DNA of 64,000 bases from Fibrobacter sp. UWR3 (GTDB taxonomy: Bacteria; Fibrobacterota; Fibrobacteria; Fibrobacterales; Fibrobacteraceae): NCBI RefSeq assembly GCF_900143055.1, contig NZ_FRCW01000004.1, positions 345,315 through 409,314 on the forward strand, written 5' to 3'. Positions within the stretch are counted from its first letter, which is position 1. Every line of letters begins with the position of its first letter. A model generated the notes under the pieces. It worked only from the letters and a program-made list of their open reading frames with translations, was not told the origin of the DNA and did not search any database. This document shows positions 49,933 to 59,331 of this stretch, in pieces. Made by a program: the position numbers and the translations under genes.

Positions 49933-51003
49933 ATGAACACGAAAATGAAATCGTTCGGTTTTGTTCTGGCTCTGACAGCTTTTGCCATGGCTCAAGAAGC
50001 GGCTCCCGTAGCGGAAGCTGCAGCACCCGCACCGGAAACAGCCGCCGTTCAGGAAGCGGCTCCTGCTGAGGCCGCCCCGGCCGTTCCGGCACAGGAACCC
50101 GCCGCTGCGACGGAACCTGCGGCGGAAACTGCACCCGAAGCGCCCCAGGCTGTTGCCCAGGAACCTGCTCCTGCCCAGGATGCCTCGACAGGCTCGGCAA
50201 CCGAAACGGCTCCTGTAGAGACGGCCGCTCCGGCCCCGCAGCCTGAACCGCAGCCCGCTCCTGTTGCCGACGAAGGCGACATGCCTGCTCCGAAGGCTGT
50301 CCGCGGCGTAGATGCCGAATCGCAGCCCGTGTATGGCGCGCAGACAACCGCTCCGGTCGAAACTACTGTTCGCGAAACCCGCGTGTATAGGCTCAAGGCT
50401 GAACCCATTCCGATGAAGTTCTCCTTCGGTGTGCAGGGCTTTGCCGGCATGAACACTCTCTTCGACAACAACTGGGATTTCGAGGAATCCTATGACGGTA
50501 TTGCATGGAAGGCCGGCTTGTTTGCCGTGGTGCCGTTGAACGAATACACGATGGGCTTCAAGATTGGCGCCTTGTTCGACCATAGTGAGGCTAGCGCCTC
50601 CTACTCTTACGGTAGCGATTATTCCAAGGAAGCGCATGTCAAGTTCAAGATGGACCGCGTGACTATCCCGCTCCTGTTCATGCTCAAGTCCATGTACTCG
50701 AACTTCTCGTTTGATTTTGGTATGCAAGTCTCCGTGCCTGTCCAGGATACGTTCAAGTATTCCTACGAGAAGGCTGACGGTACTCCCGTGAACGGCAATG
50801 CCGACATGATTGACCTGGATTACCGCAATTCCATGGACTTCGCGCTCCTGCTCGGTCTCTCCATCAAGGCGAACAATTACCTTTCGTTCGATATCCGCTA
50901 CGAATGCGGTATTTCCAATGCCTATGACGGCGTGCCCGGCTGGCGCATCAACGAGCTCACCTCGAACACCTTCCTCTTCGGTATTTCCTTCTACGTCCTC
51001 TAA
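49933..51003 (+). CDS. Ala/Pro/Glu-rich outer-membrane barrel protein
   Basis: 356 residues; signal peptide MNTKMKSFGFVLALTAFAMAQ. Residues 20-125 are a low-complexity Ala/Pro/Glu linker (EAAPAEAAPAVPAQEPAA) with QDASTGSATET encoded by REP-like DNA. The rest is a barrel (PMKFSFGVQGFAGMNTLF, ... AVVPLNEYTMGFKIGALFD, ... LLGLSIKANNYLSFDIRY, ending FGISFYVL). Paralogue of the protein at 13733-14632. GGAG 6 nt before the ATG. The linker could span or bind peptidoglycan; inferred. Confidence 0.75.
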   Translation: MNTKMKSFGFVLALTAFAMAQEAAPVAEAAAPAPETAAVQEAAPAEAAPAVPAQEPAAATEPAAETAPEAPQAVAQEPAPAQDASTGSATETAPVETAAPAPQPEPQPAPVADEGDMPAPKAVRGVDAESQPVYGAQTTAPVETTVRETRVYRLKAEPIPMKFSFGVQGFAGMNTLFDNNWDFEESYDGIAWKAGLFAVVPLNEYTMGFKIGALFDHSEASASYSYGSDYSKEAHVKFKMDRVTIPLLFMLKSMYSNFSFDFGMQVSVPVQDTFKYSYEKADGTPVNGNADMIDLDYRNSMDFALLLGLSIKANNYLSFDIRYECGISNAYDGVPGWRINELTSNTFLFGISFYVL

Positions 51004-51009
51004 TAGTTT

Positions 51010-52023
51010 ATGATTCTTCCGATTGTCGCTATAGTCCTGGGATTGGGTGTCCTGGTATGGAGTGCTGACAAGTTTGTTGATGGAGCGGTAGGTGTCGCCA
51101 AGTTTTGCGGCATGTCTACGCTCCTTATCGGTATGGTTATTGTCGGGTTTGGCACCTCCGCTCCGGAGATGGTCGTCTCGGCGATTTCTGCCATGCAGGA
51201 TGCTCCTGAACTTGCTCTTGGAAACGCTTACGGGAGCAACATCGCAAACATCGCCCTCATTCTCGGCGTGACAGCGATTATTTCGCCCGTCATCGTGGTG
51301 CGGAAGGCTCTCGTGCGTGACCTGCCCGTGTTGATTGCCGTTACGGCTGTTGCCATATTCCAGGCGATGGACGGCTCCATCAGCAGGCTCGACGGCATTG
51401 TCGTGCTGCTCGTTTTTGCGGGCGTGATGACCTTCAATGTCGTGAGCGAACTTCGCCAGAAAAAGGGTGTGGCTGCGGAAGAAACGGTTGCATCGGAATC
51501 GGGTGAGAGCGAAAAGCTTTCTCTTGGAAAGTCTATCCTGTGGCTTGTGCTCGGGCTTGCTCTGTTGGTGGCAAGTTCCCGTGCACTCGTGTGGGGCGCG
51601 GTAGAAATTGCGCGTGCTCTCGGCGTGAGTGACCTGCTGATTGGCCTTACGATTGTCGCCGTGGGTACCTCGCTCCCGGAACTTGCGAGTTCCATTGCGG
51701 CAGCCCGCAAGGGCGAGAACGACCTCGCCATTGGCAACATTATCGGGTCGAACCTGTTCAATACGCTCATGGTGGTAGGTATCGCAGCGATGATTGCGCC
51801 GATGCATTCCTTCAGCGCTTCTATCCTGAGTCGTGATCTGCCGGTTATGGCCGTGCTGACTGTTCTCCTGCTGTTGTTCGGGCTCCCTGTCCGCAAGAGC
51901 AGAGTCGGTGCGGATGGCAAGCGCATTGGCCGCATCAACCGCCTTGAAGGTACCGTGTTTCTCGTTGCCTACGTGGGCTATATCGGCGTGCTTATTGCGC
52001 AGGCGACCGGAGTCTTGAAGTAG
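51010..52023 (+). CDS. Calcium/sodium antiporter, YrbG-like
   Basis: 337 residues, two homologous halves, each with the alpha-repeat: VGFGTSAPEMVVSAISAMQ...LGNAYGSNIANIALILG and VAVGTSLPELASSIAAARK...IGNIIGSNLFNTLMVVG. About ten membrane helices, an acidic loop between the halves. Exchanges cations across the inner membrane. 6 bp after the barrel gene. Confidence 0.9.
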   Translation: MILPIVAIVLGLGVLVWSADKFVDGAVGVAKFCGMSTLLIGMVIVGFGTSAPEMVVSAISAMQDAPELALGNAYGSNIANIALILGVTAIISPVIVVRKALVRDLPVLIAVTAVAIFQAMDGSISRLDGIVVLLVFAGVMTFNVVSELRQKKGVAAEETVASESGESEKLSLGKSILWLVLGLALLVASSRALVWGAVEIARALGVSDLLIGLTIVAVGTSLPELASSIAAARKGENDLAIGNIIGSNLFNTLMVVGIAAMIAPMHSFSASILSRDLPVMAVLTVLLLLFGLPVRKSRVGADGKRIGRINRLEGTVFLVAYVGYIGVLIAQATGVLK

Positions 52024-52024
52024 C

Positions 52025-53593
52025 GTGCTTTTCCATTCCTGGTATTTCATTCTGTTTGCGGTCGCTGTCGTAGGGCTATACTACGCGGTTCCCGTGGGCA
52101 GGGAAAATGCCTGGGGCGGCAAGTTCCGTCGCATACTGATTCTCGTTGCGAGCCTCTACTTTTATGCGGTGTGGCGACCCGAGTACCTTGCGCTTATCCT
52201 TGCGACAATCGGCGTGGATTACACGATGGCGCGCTTTATCGAAAGGTTTGGCCGGAGTGCGGATGGTGCTGTTGATGGCGTGCCTGTCGCGAATATTAAA
52301 CGGCGCATTGCGCTTGCTGTTTCGCTGAGCTTTGACCTCGGGCTTCTGTTTGCGTTCAAGTACCTGGGATTCTTTGAGGAAACGTGGAATGCGATTGTCG
52401 CCCCGTGGATGGGGAAGCCTTTGGACTTGCCCAAACTGTTGCTCCCGATGGGGATATCGTTCTATACGTTCCAGAGCCTGAGCTACGTGATTGACGTTTA
52501 TCGCGGGAAGATCCCTGCGTGCAGGAACATCGCGCAGTACGCGTTGTACGTGACGTTCTTCCCGCAGTTGGTGGCGGGCCCTATCGAGCGCGCTCCGCAC
52601 TTGATGCCGCAACTTGCGCTTGAGCACCGCTTCGATTTGGGCGACTTGCAGGCGGGCATGTTCCGCATATTGCAGGGGTTCTTCAAGAAGGCCGTGCTGG
52701 CAGACCACCTGGGCGTATTCGTGGATGGCGTGTTCAATGGTGTTGCTGCGGGCCACGTGTCGGAACTGTCTCCTGTAGAACTGATTCTTGCGGGCATTTT
52801 CTTTACCTTCCAGATTTATTTCGACTTCTCGGGTTATTCGGATATCGCTATCGGTATCGCGCGGATTTTTGGCGTGCGCTTGATGGAAAACTTCAATGCG
52901 CCGCTGCTTGCGACAAGCATCTACGACTTCTGGAAACGCTGGCATATCTCGCTTACGAGCTGGTTCCGCGAATACGTTTACTTTAGCCTCGGCGGTTCGC
53001 ACAAGGGACGCCCGCGCGCTATCGTGAACGTGCTTGTCGTATTTTTCTTGAGCGGGCTCTGGCACGGTGCGGCATGGACTTTCGTGGCGTGGGGCGTGTG
53101 TCACGGTGTCGCGTATGTGCTGGAACGCCCGTGGCGTAAGCTCCCGGTAAAGTACCCGTGGCTCGGTCGTATCAAGACTTTTGCGCTTGTCGTGCTGTTT
53201 TTCACGCTGTTCCGCGCACCGGATTTTGGCACGTGGCTCAACTACATTGTCGGCATATTTAATTTCGGACCGTTTGAAAACCTGGCGCAAGCGTACATTG
53301 TTCTTCACGGCGATGCGTACTTGAATGGTCCTCTTATGTTGTGCGGTGGAGCATGTGTGCATTCGCTTTTCTGTGTCGATAACGATGCTTTGCATGTCCC
53401 TGCAGCATTTAGCGTGTTAATCGGCCTATTGATATGGGGAATCCGCTCGCTTGTGACTCGCGGTGGAACGCGCGGTTGCGTGGTGGGCGATGAACCGGGT
53501 GCGTGGCGCTGGACATGGTGCCTTGTCTACCTGTTGGCAATCATTTTCCTCGGCCGCTTTAGCGGGCAGGGCTTCATTTACTTCCAGTTCTAG
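52025..53593 (+). CDS. MBOAT-family O-acyltransferase, AlgI-like
   Basis: 522 residues, GTG start right after the antiporter stop. Polytopic; FPQLVAGPIERAPHLMPQL, FQIYFDFSGYSDIAIGIARIFG and the catalytic His in FFLSGLWHGAAWTFVAWG are AlgI/DltB signatures. These proteins pass acetyl groups across the membrane for exopolysaccharide O-acetylation. Paired with the AlgX/J-like gene 9 bp downstream. Confidence 0.9.
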   Translation: MLFHSWYFILFAVAVVGLYYAVPVGRENAWGGKFRRILILVASLYFYAVWRPEYLALILATIGVDYTMARFIERFGRSADGAVDGVPVANIKRRIALAVSLSFDLGLLFAFKYLGFFEETWNAIVAPWMGKPLDLPKLLLPMGISFYTFQSLSYVIDVYRGKIPACRNIAQYALYVTFFPQLVAGPIERAPHLMPQLALEHRFDLGDLQAGMFRILQGFFKKAVLADHLGVFVDGVFNGVAAGHVSELSPVELILAGIFFTFQIYFDFSGYSDIAIGIARIFGVRLMENFNAPLLATSIYDFWKRWHISLTSWFREYVYFSLGGSHKGRPRAIVNVLVVFFLSGLWHGAAWTFVAWGVCHGVAYVLERPWRKLPVKYPWLGRIKTFALVVLFFTLFRAPDFGTWLNYIVGIFNFGPFENLAQAYIVLHGDAYLNGPLMLCGGACVHSLFCVDNDALHVPAAFSVLIGLLIWGIRSLVTRGGTRGCVVGDEPGAWRWTWCLVYLLAIIFLGRFSGQGFIYFQF

Positions 53594-53602
53594 GGGGCGA
53601 CG

Positions 53603-54772
53603 GTGGATACAAAGACTAAAATCGCTCTCTGGTGTGTTCGCGGGCTCGGCCTGCTTTCCATTGCATTGCTCGGGATTTTCTTTAGCGGGGCGTTCCCGCA
53701 GTGGTTTACCGGCAGGGGAGACCTCTTCAGGCTCACTTCCGTAAAGAATTTCAAGGAAGATGTCGACGAGCCGTACCATCCCGACGAAAGCGTGCATACT
53801 GCGCCGCTCGATTCGGGTATCGTGTGGTGGCTGGGAGACAGTTTTAGCCGCGTGCAGTTCGGGCACAAGCCCTTGCCCGAAGAAGTTTCGGATAAACTGT
53901 CTGCGGAAAGAATCGGGAAGGTTGCTGCGGTGGATTACATTGACCTGCAGGGTTCCCCGAAGTCGCTGTTTGCGCTTGCCGCTGCCCGCGCGAAGGAAGG
54001 GAAGCCCGTTCCGAAAGTTATCGTAGTGGAATGTGTTGAACGCAATGTATATGCGAACTTCGGTGCGAATGCGGTATTTGATTACGGTGACGTGGCGCCC
54101 TGGAACGAGGGCAAGGGCCTAGGCTCAAAAGTCAAGCGCATCCGCCGTCGAGCCTTCCTCGAGGCTCCGGGAACGGTCGACTTTAAGTTGCGCAGGTTCC
54201 CGCCGGTGGCCGCCCTGCGGGAACTCACGGATACGTGGCGCTACTCGCTCTACAAGGATACGCATCCGGGTGCGGACGAGGGCTGGGCTGGGGTTGGCGT
54301 TTATCACGAAGAGAAACCTTTCCTTGCTTTTGCGGAAGATACTGCCGGAGTGCTCCTTTACAACAAGAATTCTGAAGAATACAAGGCTGTGGTGGAACAC
54401 CTGAAGGACCTAGATTCCTTGGCAAAAACCTTCGGTGCGCGCCTCCTGTTTGTGATGGCTCCGAACAGGAATCTTTTCTGGCGCGACGATGTGAATGAAT
54501 GGTTGTTGCCTGCAGGCTTGCCGCTGGTATCTCCCGATGCAAGGCACTACTTTGACTTTTACGATATGCTTGATTCTGCTGGCATCGAGAACGTTGACCT
54601 GACGGTTCCGTTCTTCAAGGCGCGTAAGGCCGGCAAGGATATATTCTGGAGGACAGATTCCCACTGGAACGGAAACGCGCACGAAATTGCTAGCGATTGG
54701 ATTGCGACAAAACTGTCACTAATGTTGTTCCCGAAGAAGAGGCTGGTCGCGAAGATGCCTTGTGTGTTCTAG
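53603..54772 (+). CDS. AlgX/AlgJ-like O-acetylation (SGNH-type) protein
   Basis: 389 residues; GTG start with GGGGG upstream. One N-terminal membrane helix, then a periplasmic SGNH-like domain: WWLGDSFSRVQF near residue 75 (block I, with Ser) and the late FWRTDSHWNGNAHEIA carrying the Asp and His. These act with an AlgI-type MBOAT to acetylate surface polysaccharide. Target polymer unknown. Tail-to-tail 4-bp overlap with the next, opposite gene. Confidence 0.85.
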   Translation: MDTKTKIALWCVRGLGLLSIALLGIFFSGAFPQWFTGRGDLFRLTSVKNFKEDVDEPYHPDESVHTAPLDSGIVWWLGDSFSRVQFGHKPLPEEVSDKLSAERIGKVAAVDYIDLQGSPKSLFALAAARAKEGKPVPKVIVVECVERNVYANFGANAVFDYGDVAPWNEGKGLGSKVKRIRRRAFLEAPGTVDFKLRRFPPVAALRELTDTWRYSLYKDTHPGADEGWAGVGVYHEEKPFLAFAEDTAGVLLYNKNSEEYKAVVEHLKDLDSLAKTFGARLLFVMAPNRNLFWRDDVNEWLLPAGLPLVSPDARHYFDFYDMLDSAGIENVDLTVPFFKARKAGKDIFWRTDSHWNGNAHEIASDWIATKLSLMLFPKKRLVAKMPCVF

Positions 54773-56013
54773 ACCGGCGGGAAGAACAGGTACGCGATTG
54801 CGATTGCCGAGATGATGCCTACCGCATCGGAAATGAGTGCGCAGGTGAGGGCGTGGCGCGTCTTCTTGATGCCCACGGAACCGAAATAAACCGCGATGAT
54901 GTAGAACGTGGTGTCGGTTGCGCCTTGGAACATGCAGCTGAGGCGCCCTGCAAAGCTGTCTGCACCGAAGGTCTTCATGGCGTCAATCATCATGCCGCGT
55001 GCACCGCCTCCGCTCAGGGGCTTCATGAATGCTGTGGGGAGAGCGGGAACTACGTCGTTGCCGATTCCGAAGCAGGCGAGAACCCACGAGATTCCGTTCA
55101 TGACCAGGTCCATCGCCCCGCTTGCGCGGAACACGGCGACACCCACGAGGATGGCGACCAGGTAGGGGATGACCATGACTGCCGTATGGAAACCATCCTT
55201 AGCGCCTTCGACAAACGCCTCGTAGGCCTGCACCTTCTTGTACACGGCGAGGGCCATGAATGCAACAATCAGGCCGAGCAATACGATGCCGCTGATGAAG
55301 AGGCTCGTGGTTCCGATGGCTTCGGCAGTGAGGTGGCTGAAGTAGACCATGATGGCGATGACGCAGGCGGAAAGCCCGCCGAGCCAGGCAACCGTCACCG
55401 GGTCCTTGAGTTTTACTTTCTGGAAAAAGCTGATGGCGATGATGCCCGCGATGGTGCTGAAGAACGTAGAGAGGAGGATAGGGAGGAACACGTCGCTCGG
55501 GTTTGCCGCTCCCATCTGGGCGCGGTACGTCATGATGCTCACCGGGATGAGCGTAAGGCCGCTCGCATTCAAGACGAGGAACATAATCTGCGAATTGCTC
55601 GCGACGGTCTTGTCTTCGTTGGGGTTGAGTTCCTGCAGTTGCTTCATCGCCTGTAGGCCCATCGGGGTGGCCGCATTATCGAGCCCGAGCATGTTCGCGC
55701 TTATGTTCATGAGCATCGTGCCCACGACCGGGTGGTCTTTCGGAACTTCGGGGAAGAGCCTGCTGAACAGCGGGGAGACGATTTTTGCGAGAATCTGGAC
55801 GGCGCCTGCCTTTTCGCCAATCTTCATGATGCCGAGCCAGAGGCTGAGTATGCCCGTGAGGCCGAGGGCGATTTCGAACGCGGTTTTCGACATGTCGAAC
55901 GCGCCCATGATAGTTTTGTTGAAGATTTGGGTGTCGCCGAAGGCGATCCACTGCACCATGCAAGCGATAAACGCGCCAAAGAAGAAGATGAGCCAGATGA
56001 TGTTTAAGACCAT
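54769..56013 (-). CDS. Spore maturation SpmA/SpmB-like fused membrane protein (nucleoside recognition domains)
   Basis: 414 residues from the ATG at 56013. Two halves, each a Gate/nucleoside-recognition repeat: ALGLTGILSLWLGIMKIGEKAG...MLMNISANMLGLDNAATPMGLQAM and AMVMVIPYLVAILVGV...AFMKPLSGGGARGMMIDAM...MFQGATDTTFYIIAVYFG. In Firmicutes SpmA and SpmB are separate; in many Gram-negatives they are fused, as here, with unknown role. No ribosome site is clear. Confidence 0.88.
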   Translation of the reverse strand: MVLNIIWLIFFFGAFIACMVQWIAFGDTQIFNKTIMGAFDMSKTAFEIALGLTGILSLWLGIMKIGEKAGAVQILAKIVSPLFSRLFPEVPKDHPVVGTMLMNISANMLGLDNAATPMGLQAMKQLQELNPNEDKTVASNSQIMFLVLNASGLTLIPVSIMTYRAQMGAANPSDVFLPILLSTFFSTIAGIIAISFFQKVKLKDPVTVAWLGGLSACVIAIMVYFSHLTAEAIGTTSLFISGIVLLGLIVAFMALAVYKKVQAYEAFVEGAKDGFHTAVMVIPYLVAILVGVAVFRASGAMDLVMNGISWVLACFGIGNDVVPALPTAFMKPLSGGGARGMMIDAMKTFGADSFAGRLSCMFQGATDTTFYIIAVYFGSVGIKKTRHALTCALISDAVGIISAIAIAYLFFPPV

Positions 56014-56033
56014 AATGTAAATGTAAGTAAAAA

Positions 56034-56095
56034 GTGGTTGTTGGTCATTGGTCAATGGTCATTAGTCATTGGTCGATGGTTAATGGCTAAGACCG
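56034..56095. repeat. Degenerate TCATTGG tandem repeat
   Basis: GGTCATTGGTCAATGGTCAT followed by TAGTCATTGGTCGATGGTTA, about six imperfect 7-8 bp units between two minus-strand genes. No gene. Confidence 0.7.
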
Positions 56096-56142
56096 TAAGT
56101 TGCTGCGATAGGGGCAAAAACAATAATTAGTGGCGATGCTTG

Positions 56143-56772
56143 TTAAATCTCGGCAGCGGCGAGTTCGCTGCCGTCATCGAGCCTGTGGATGCTGAATTTG
56201 GCGGAGGAGGCTGCGGTCGCGCTTTCGTAGAGGGCGAAGGTCGGCGGGTTTCCGCCCTTGGGGAGGCTCGTGGAACCCGGATTCACGAGCAGGACTCCCT
56301 TGAAGTTCTTTTCGCATTTCCAGATGTGCGTGTGCCCGTAGACGTACGCGTCGACGCTTCTGCCGTTCAGTTCCAGGTCGTTCGGGGCGAGCGTGTGGAG
56401 CGCATCTGCGGGGAAGCATTCCGGCATAAAGATGTGCCCGTGGCTCAGGAACAGCGTCTTTTCTGCGGGCGTAGCGCCTGCGCGGTCATCTTTCACGACA
56501 GCAAATTCATCCTCGATGGGCATGTCGAGCATCATCAGGTCGACATCTGCATCGCAGTTCCCGCGGACCGCGACGATGCGCTCCTTGTAGGGAGCAAGCG
56601 CATCGACGACCCCCATGGGGCCGTGGCCCGCCGGGAGCGGGTTGCGCGGTCCGTGATAGAGCGTGTCGCCCAGCAAAAAAATCTTGTCGCAGTTGAATTT
56701 CTCGAAAAAAGCAAGCGCCTGCCTTGCGGCGATGGCGGAACCGTGAATGTCGGAGAGGATAAGTGCGCGCAT
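56143..56772 (-). CDS. Metallophosphoesterase, YfcE/MJ0936 type
   Basis: 209 residues with all metal-binding blocks: SDIHG, LLGDTLYHGPRNPL, AVRGNCD, LSHGH and YGHTH. Two-metal phosphodiesterase of the YfcE family; natural substrate not defined. 35 bp from the pseudouridine synthase gene on the same strand. Confidence 0.9.
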   Translation of the reverse strand: MRALILSDIHGSAIAARQALAFFEKFNCDKIFLLGDTLYHGPRNPLPAGHGPMGVVDALAPYKERIVAVRGNCDADVDLMMLDMPIEDEFAVVKDDRAGATPAEKTLFLSHGHIFMPECFPADALHTLAPNDLELNGRSVDAYVYGHTHIWKCEKNFKGVLLVNPGSTSLPKGGNPPTFALYESATAASSAKFSIHRLDDGSELAAAEI

Positions 56773-56807
56773 CTTGATTCCTGAGCTACCTTATTTCCTA
56801 TGCTGTC

Positions 56808-57938
56808 TTATTTCCTTGCCCCGCGCGGGTCGGCGCCTACGTGCCTGAAACGCATGGGCTTTAGTTTGTCTATAACGCTTTGCAGTTCCTTCGGGAGCGG
56901 GCAATCGAATACCTTGCGTTCGCCCTGCCATACGAATTCGAGCCTGCAGCTGTGCAGGAATAGCCTGTGGAGCCCGAGGGTCTTTTTCACTTCGCGGTTG
57001 AGCGCGAAGTCGCCGTAGCGGGTGTCGCCCAGGAGCGGATGCCCGATGCTTGCGAAGTGCGCGCGAATCTGGTGCATGCGCCCGGTCTCGAGCTTGATTT
57101 TCACGAGGTCGTAGCCTTCGTAGTGCTGCTTCACGCGGTAGTGCGTTACGGCCTCTTTCGCGTCCTTGCCGCTCTCGCCGACCTTCATCTTGCTGCCCTT
57201 TGCGGCATCGGTGCGGGTGAGCGATTCCGAAATCGTTCCCTTTTCCTTTTTCAGGTTGCCCTTCACGAGCGCGAAGTAGAACTTTTCCACCTCGTGTTCG
57301 CGAATCATACGGGTAAAGTCGCGCAGCGTGTCGCCGTGGAGGGCCGCAATCAGCATGCCCGATGTTTCCTGGTCCAGGCGGTGCGCGATGGTGGGCTTGA
57401 AATCGAGACCTTCGCGGCGGCCCCATTCCCACAGGTATTCCACAAGGCTCTCGCCCGGGCGCGTACCGGAACCAGGCTGGCTCGCAAGTCCCGAGGGCTT
57501 GTTCACGATGACGTAGTCTTCTGTTTGGATGACGATATCCAGGTCCTTCGCGCCCCAGCCCGCCTGCTTTTCTGCAGGGGAGAGAACCTTGCCCCATGTG
57601 GACTTGTTTTTCGCGAAACCGGACTTGCTGGGAGTTGCTTGTTTGCTGTCACCTTGCGCCTGTGCTGCGTTGCCCTCGTCACACCGCAGCCGCGAAGCGG
57701 CAAGTGTGTCTGCGTGCGTCTTGTTATCCCCTTCCACGCTCTTGAAGTTCTCGTAGATGCAGACGGTATCGCCTTCCTGCAGCATCTGGTTCGCCTTGCC
57801 GACGACTCCGTTCACGCGCACCTTTTTTTTGCGGATGACGGCGAAGAAAACCGACAGGGATTCGTCGGGGAATGCCTTGCGTAAAAAACGGTCCAGTCGC
57901 ATGTTGGCGAAGTTGCGGTCGATGATGCGCGTAATCAT
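56808..57938 (-). CDS. RluC/RluD-type pseudouridine synthase with insertion
   Basis: 376 residues from the ATG at 57938. N-terminal S4 RNA-binding domain (RLDRFLRKAFPDESLSVFFAVIRKKKVRVNG). Then a ~60-residue insertion rich in Ala, Lys and Gln, part of which (LAASRLRCDEGNAAQ) reads like translated repeat DNA. Catalytic domain: VIVNKPSGLASQPG, Asp in PTIAHRLDQETSGM, and RMHQIRAHFASIGHPLLGD. It would make pseudouridine in 23S rRNA. The ATG at 57902 is an alternative start. Confidence 0.88.
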   Translation of the reverse strand: MITRIIDRNFANMRLDRFLRKAFPDESLSVFFAVIRKKKVRVNGVVGKANQMLQEGDTVCIYENFKSVEGDNKTHADTLAASRLRCDEGNAAQAQGDSKQATPSKSGFAKNKSTWGKVLSPAEKQAGWGAKDLDIVIQTEDYVIVNKPSGLASQPGSGTRPGESLVEYLWEWGRREGLDFKPTIAHRLDQETSGMLIAALHGDTLRDFTRMIREHEVEKFYFALVKGNLKKEKGTISESLTRTDAAKGSKMKVGESGKDAKEAVTHYRVKQHYEGYDLVKIKLETGRMHQIRAHFASIGHPLLGDTRYGDFALNREVKKTLGLHRLFLHSCRLEFVWQGERKVFDCPLPKELQSVIDKLKPMRFRHVGADPRGARK

Positions 57939-58000
57939 GTAATGAAAGATAGAAATAAATGCCAAACAAGTTTGTCGCTTCTCTCGCCTTGCAGAATTTT

Positions 58001-58008
58001 TATATTTG
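58001..58008 (+). promoter_or_regulatory. TATATTTG box immediately upstream of dgt
   Basis: Ends only 5 nt before the chosen ATG, so either the transcript is nearly leaderless or the true start is further inside. Confidence 0.35.
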
Positions 58009-58012
58009 CGCC

Positions 58013-59320
58013 ATGCTCAGATGGGAAACACTTTTATCCGCTACGCGTTACGGGCACCCGGCAGACCCGGACCCGAACCGCTCCGATTATCACAGGGATT
58101 ACGACCGCATTGTTTTTTCAACGGCTTTCCGCAGGCTTGGCCGCAAGACACAGGTTCACCCGTTCTCGGTGAATGACCACGTGCATAGCCGCCTGACGCA
58201 CAGTATCGAGGTCTCGAGCGTGGGGCGTAGCCTTGCGATTACGGTTTTCCACCTCATCAAGAAGTACTTGCCCAAGTATATCAACGAATACCAGTTCGGA
58301 ACCATCGTGCAGTCGGCCTGCTTGGCTCACGATATCGGTAACCCGCCGTTCGGGCATGCGGGCGAGGCGGCTATCCGCGAGTGGTTCCGCAAGAACCGCC
58401 AGAGCGCTCCGCTGAAGGATTTGAGCGACAAGGAAATGGCGGACTTCGAGAATTTTGACGGCAACGCGCAGGGGCACCGCATATTGAGCAAGCTGGAGTA
58501 CCACTTTCTCGATGGCGGAATGCGCCTTACCTACGCTACCATCGGCGCCATGATAAAGTACCCGCAACTGGCCAAGTACGGTTGCCCCACCAGTTTGTTC
58601 TCGACGGAGGCGGACCTCTACGGGATTACCGCCGAAACGCTTGGGCTCCCGCAGATAGATAATGGCAAGTGGGTGCGCCACCCGCTCGTTTACCTGATGG
58701 AAGCCGCCGACGATATCTGCTATTCCATCCTCGACGTGGAAGATGCCATTGAACTCGGGATTCTTTCGTTTGGCGATGTGCGCGACATGTTCAGCTACCT
58801 CTGCGGTCCCGAAATAAATATCGACAAGGAATACGAGGAAAACGGTCGCAACTTCCGCGACTTCCTCAGCAGTATTCGCGGAAAGGCTTTCCAGAACATT
58901 ATAGACGACGTTGCCGTGACGTTCGTGAAGCACTATGAAGAAATCATGGAAGGCAAGCTCAACAGCCACCTGATAGATATCACGAAGTCCGATGCCATGT
59001 GGGGCATCCGCATTGCGAAGCGCCTAGGCGTGGAACGCATCTACCCGGACCGCCGCAAGACGGAACTTGAAGTCGGTAGCTACACGACTCTTGCGACCGT
59101 CCTTGACGCCTTTATCAACGGCGTTTACGATTACAGGCAGAACGGCAGGAATTCTTACCGTGCCGACCGCATCGTACGGCTTATCGGGCAGGCGAAAATC
59201 GGGCAGAGCGTGACCGCCGCCGAGGCCTACCACCAGGTGCTCGATTTTGTGACGGGCATGACGGACAACTACGCCACATACCTGGCGCGCCAGATTGGCG
59301 GCCTTGCGATGGGCGTGTAG
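58013..59320 (+). CDS. dgt: dGTP triphosphohydrolase
   Basis: 435 residues. HD-domain ligands: RLTHSIEVSSVGR, CLAHDIGNPPFGHAGE, and the Asp in MEAADDICYSILDVEDA. The N-terminus SDYHRDYDRIVFSTAFRRLGRKTQVHPF is the dGTPase signature. It cleaves dGTP to deoxyguanosine and triphosphate. An earlier in-frame Met at 57959 has no ribosome site and overlaps the divergent gene's start region. Confidence 0.92.
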   Translation: MLRWETLLSATRYGHPADPDPNRSDYHRDYDRIVFSTAFRRLGRKTQVHPFSVNDHVHSRLTHSIEVSSVGRSLAITVFHLIKKYLPKYINEYQFGTIVQSACLAHDIGNPPFGHAGEAAIREWFRKNRQSAPLKDLSDKEMADFENFDGNAQGHRILSKLEYHFLDGGMRLTYATIGAMIKYPQLAKYGCPTSLFSTEADLYGITAETLGLPQIDNGKWVRHPLVYLMEAADDICYSILDVEDAIELGILSFGDVRDMFSYLCGPEINIDKEYEENGRNFRDFLSSIRGKAFQNIIDDVAVTFVKHYEEIMEGKLNSHLIDITKSDAMWGIRIAKRLGVERIYPDRRKTELEVGSYTTLATVLDAFINGVYDYRQNGRNSYRADRIVRLIGQAKIGQSVTAAEAYHQVLDFVTGMTDNYATYLARQIGGLAMGV

Positions 59321-59331
59321 GCGGGGGTCCC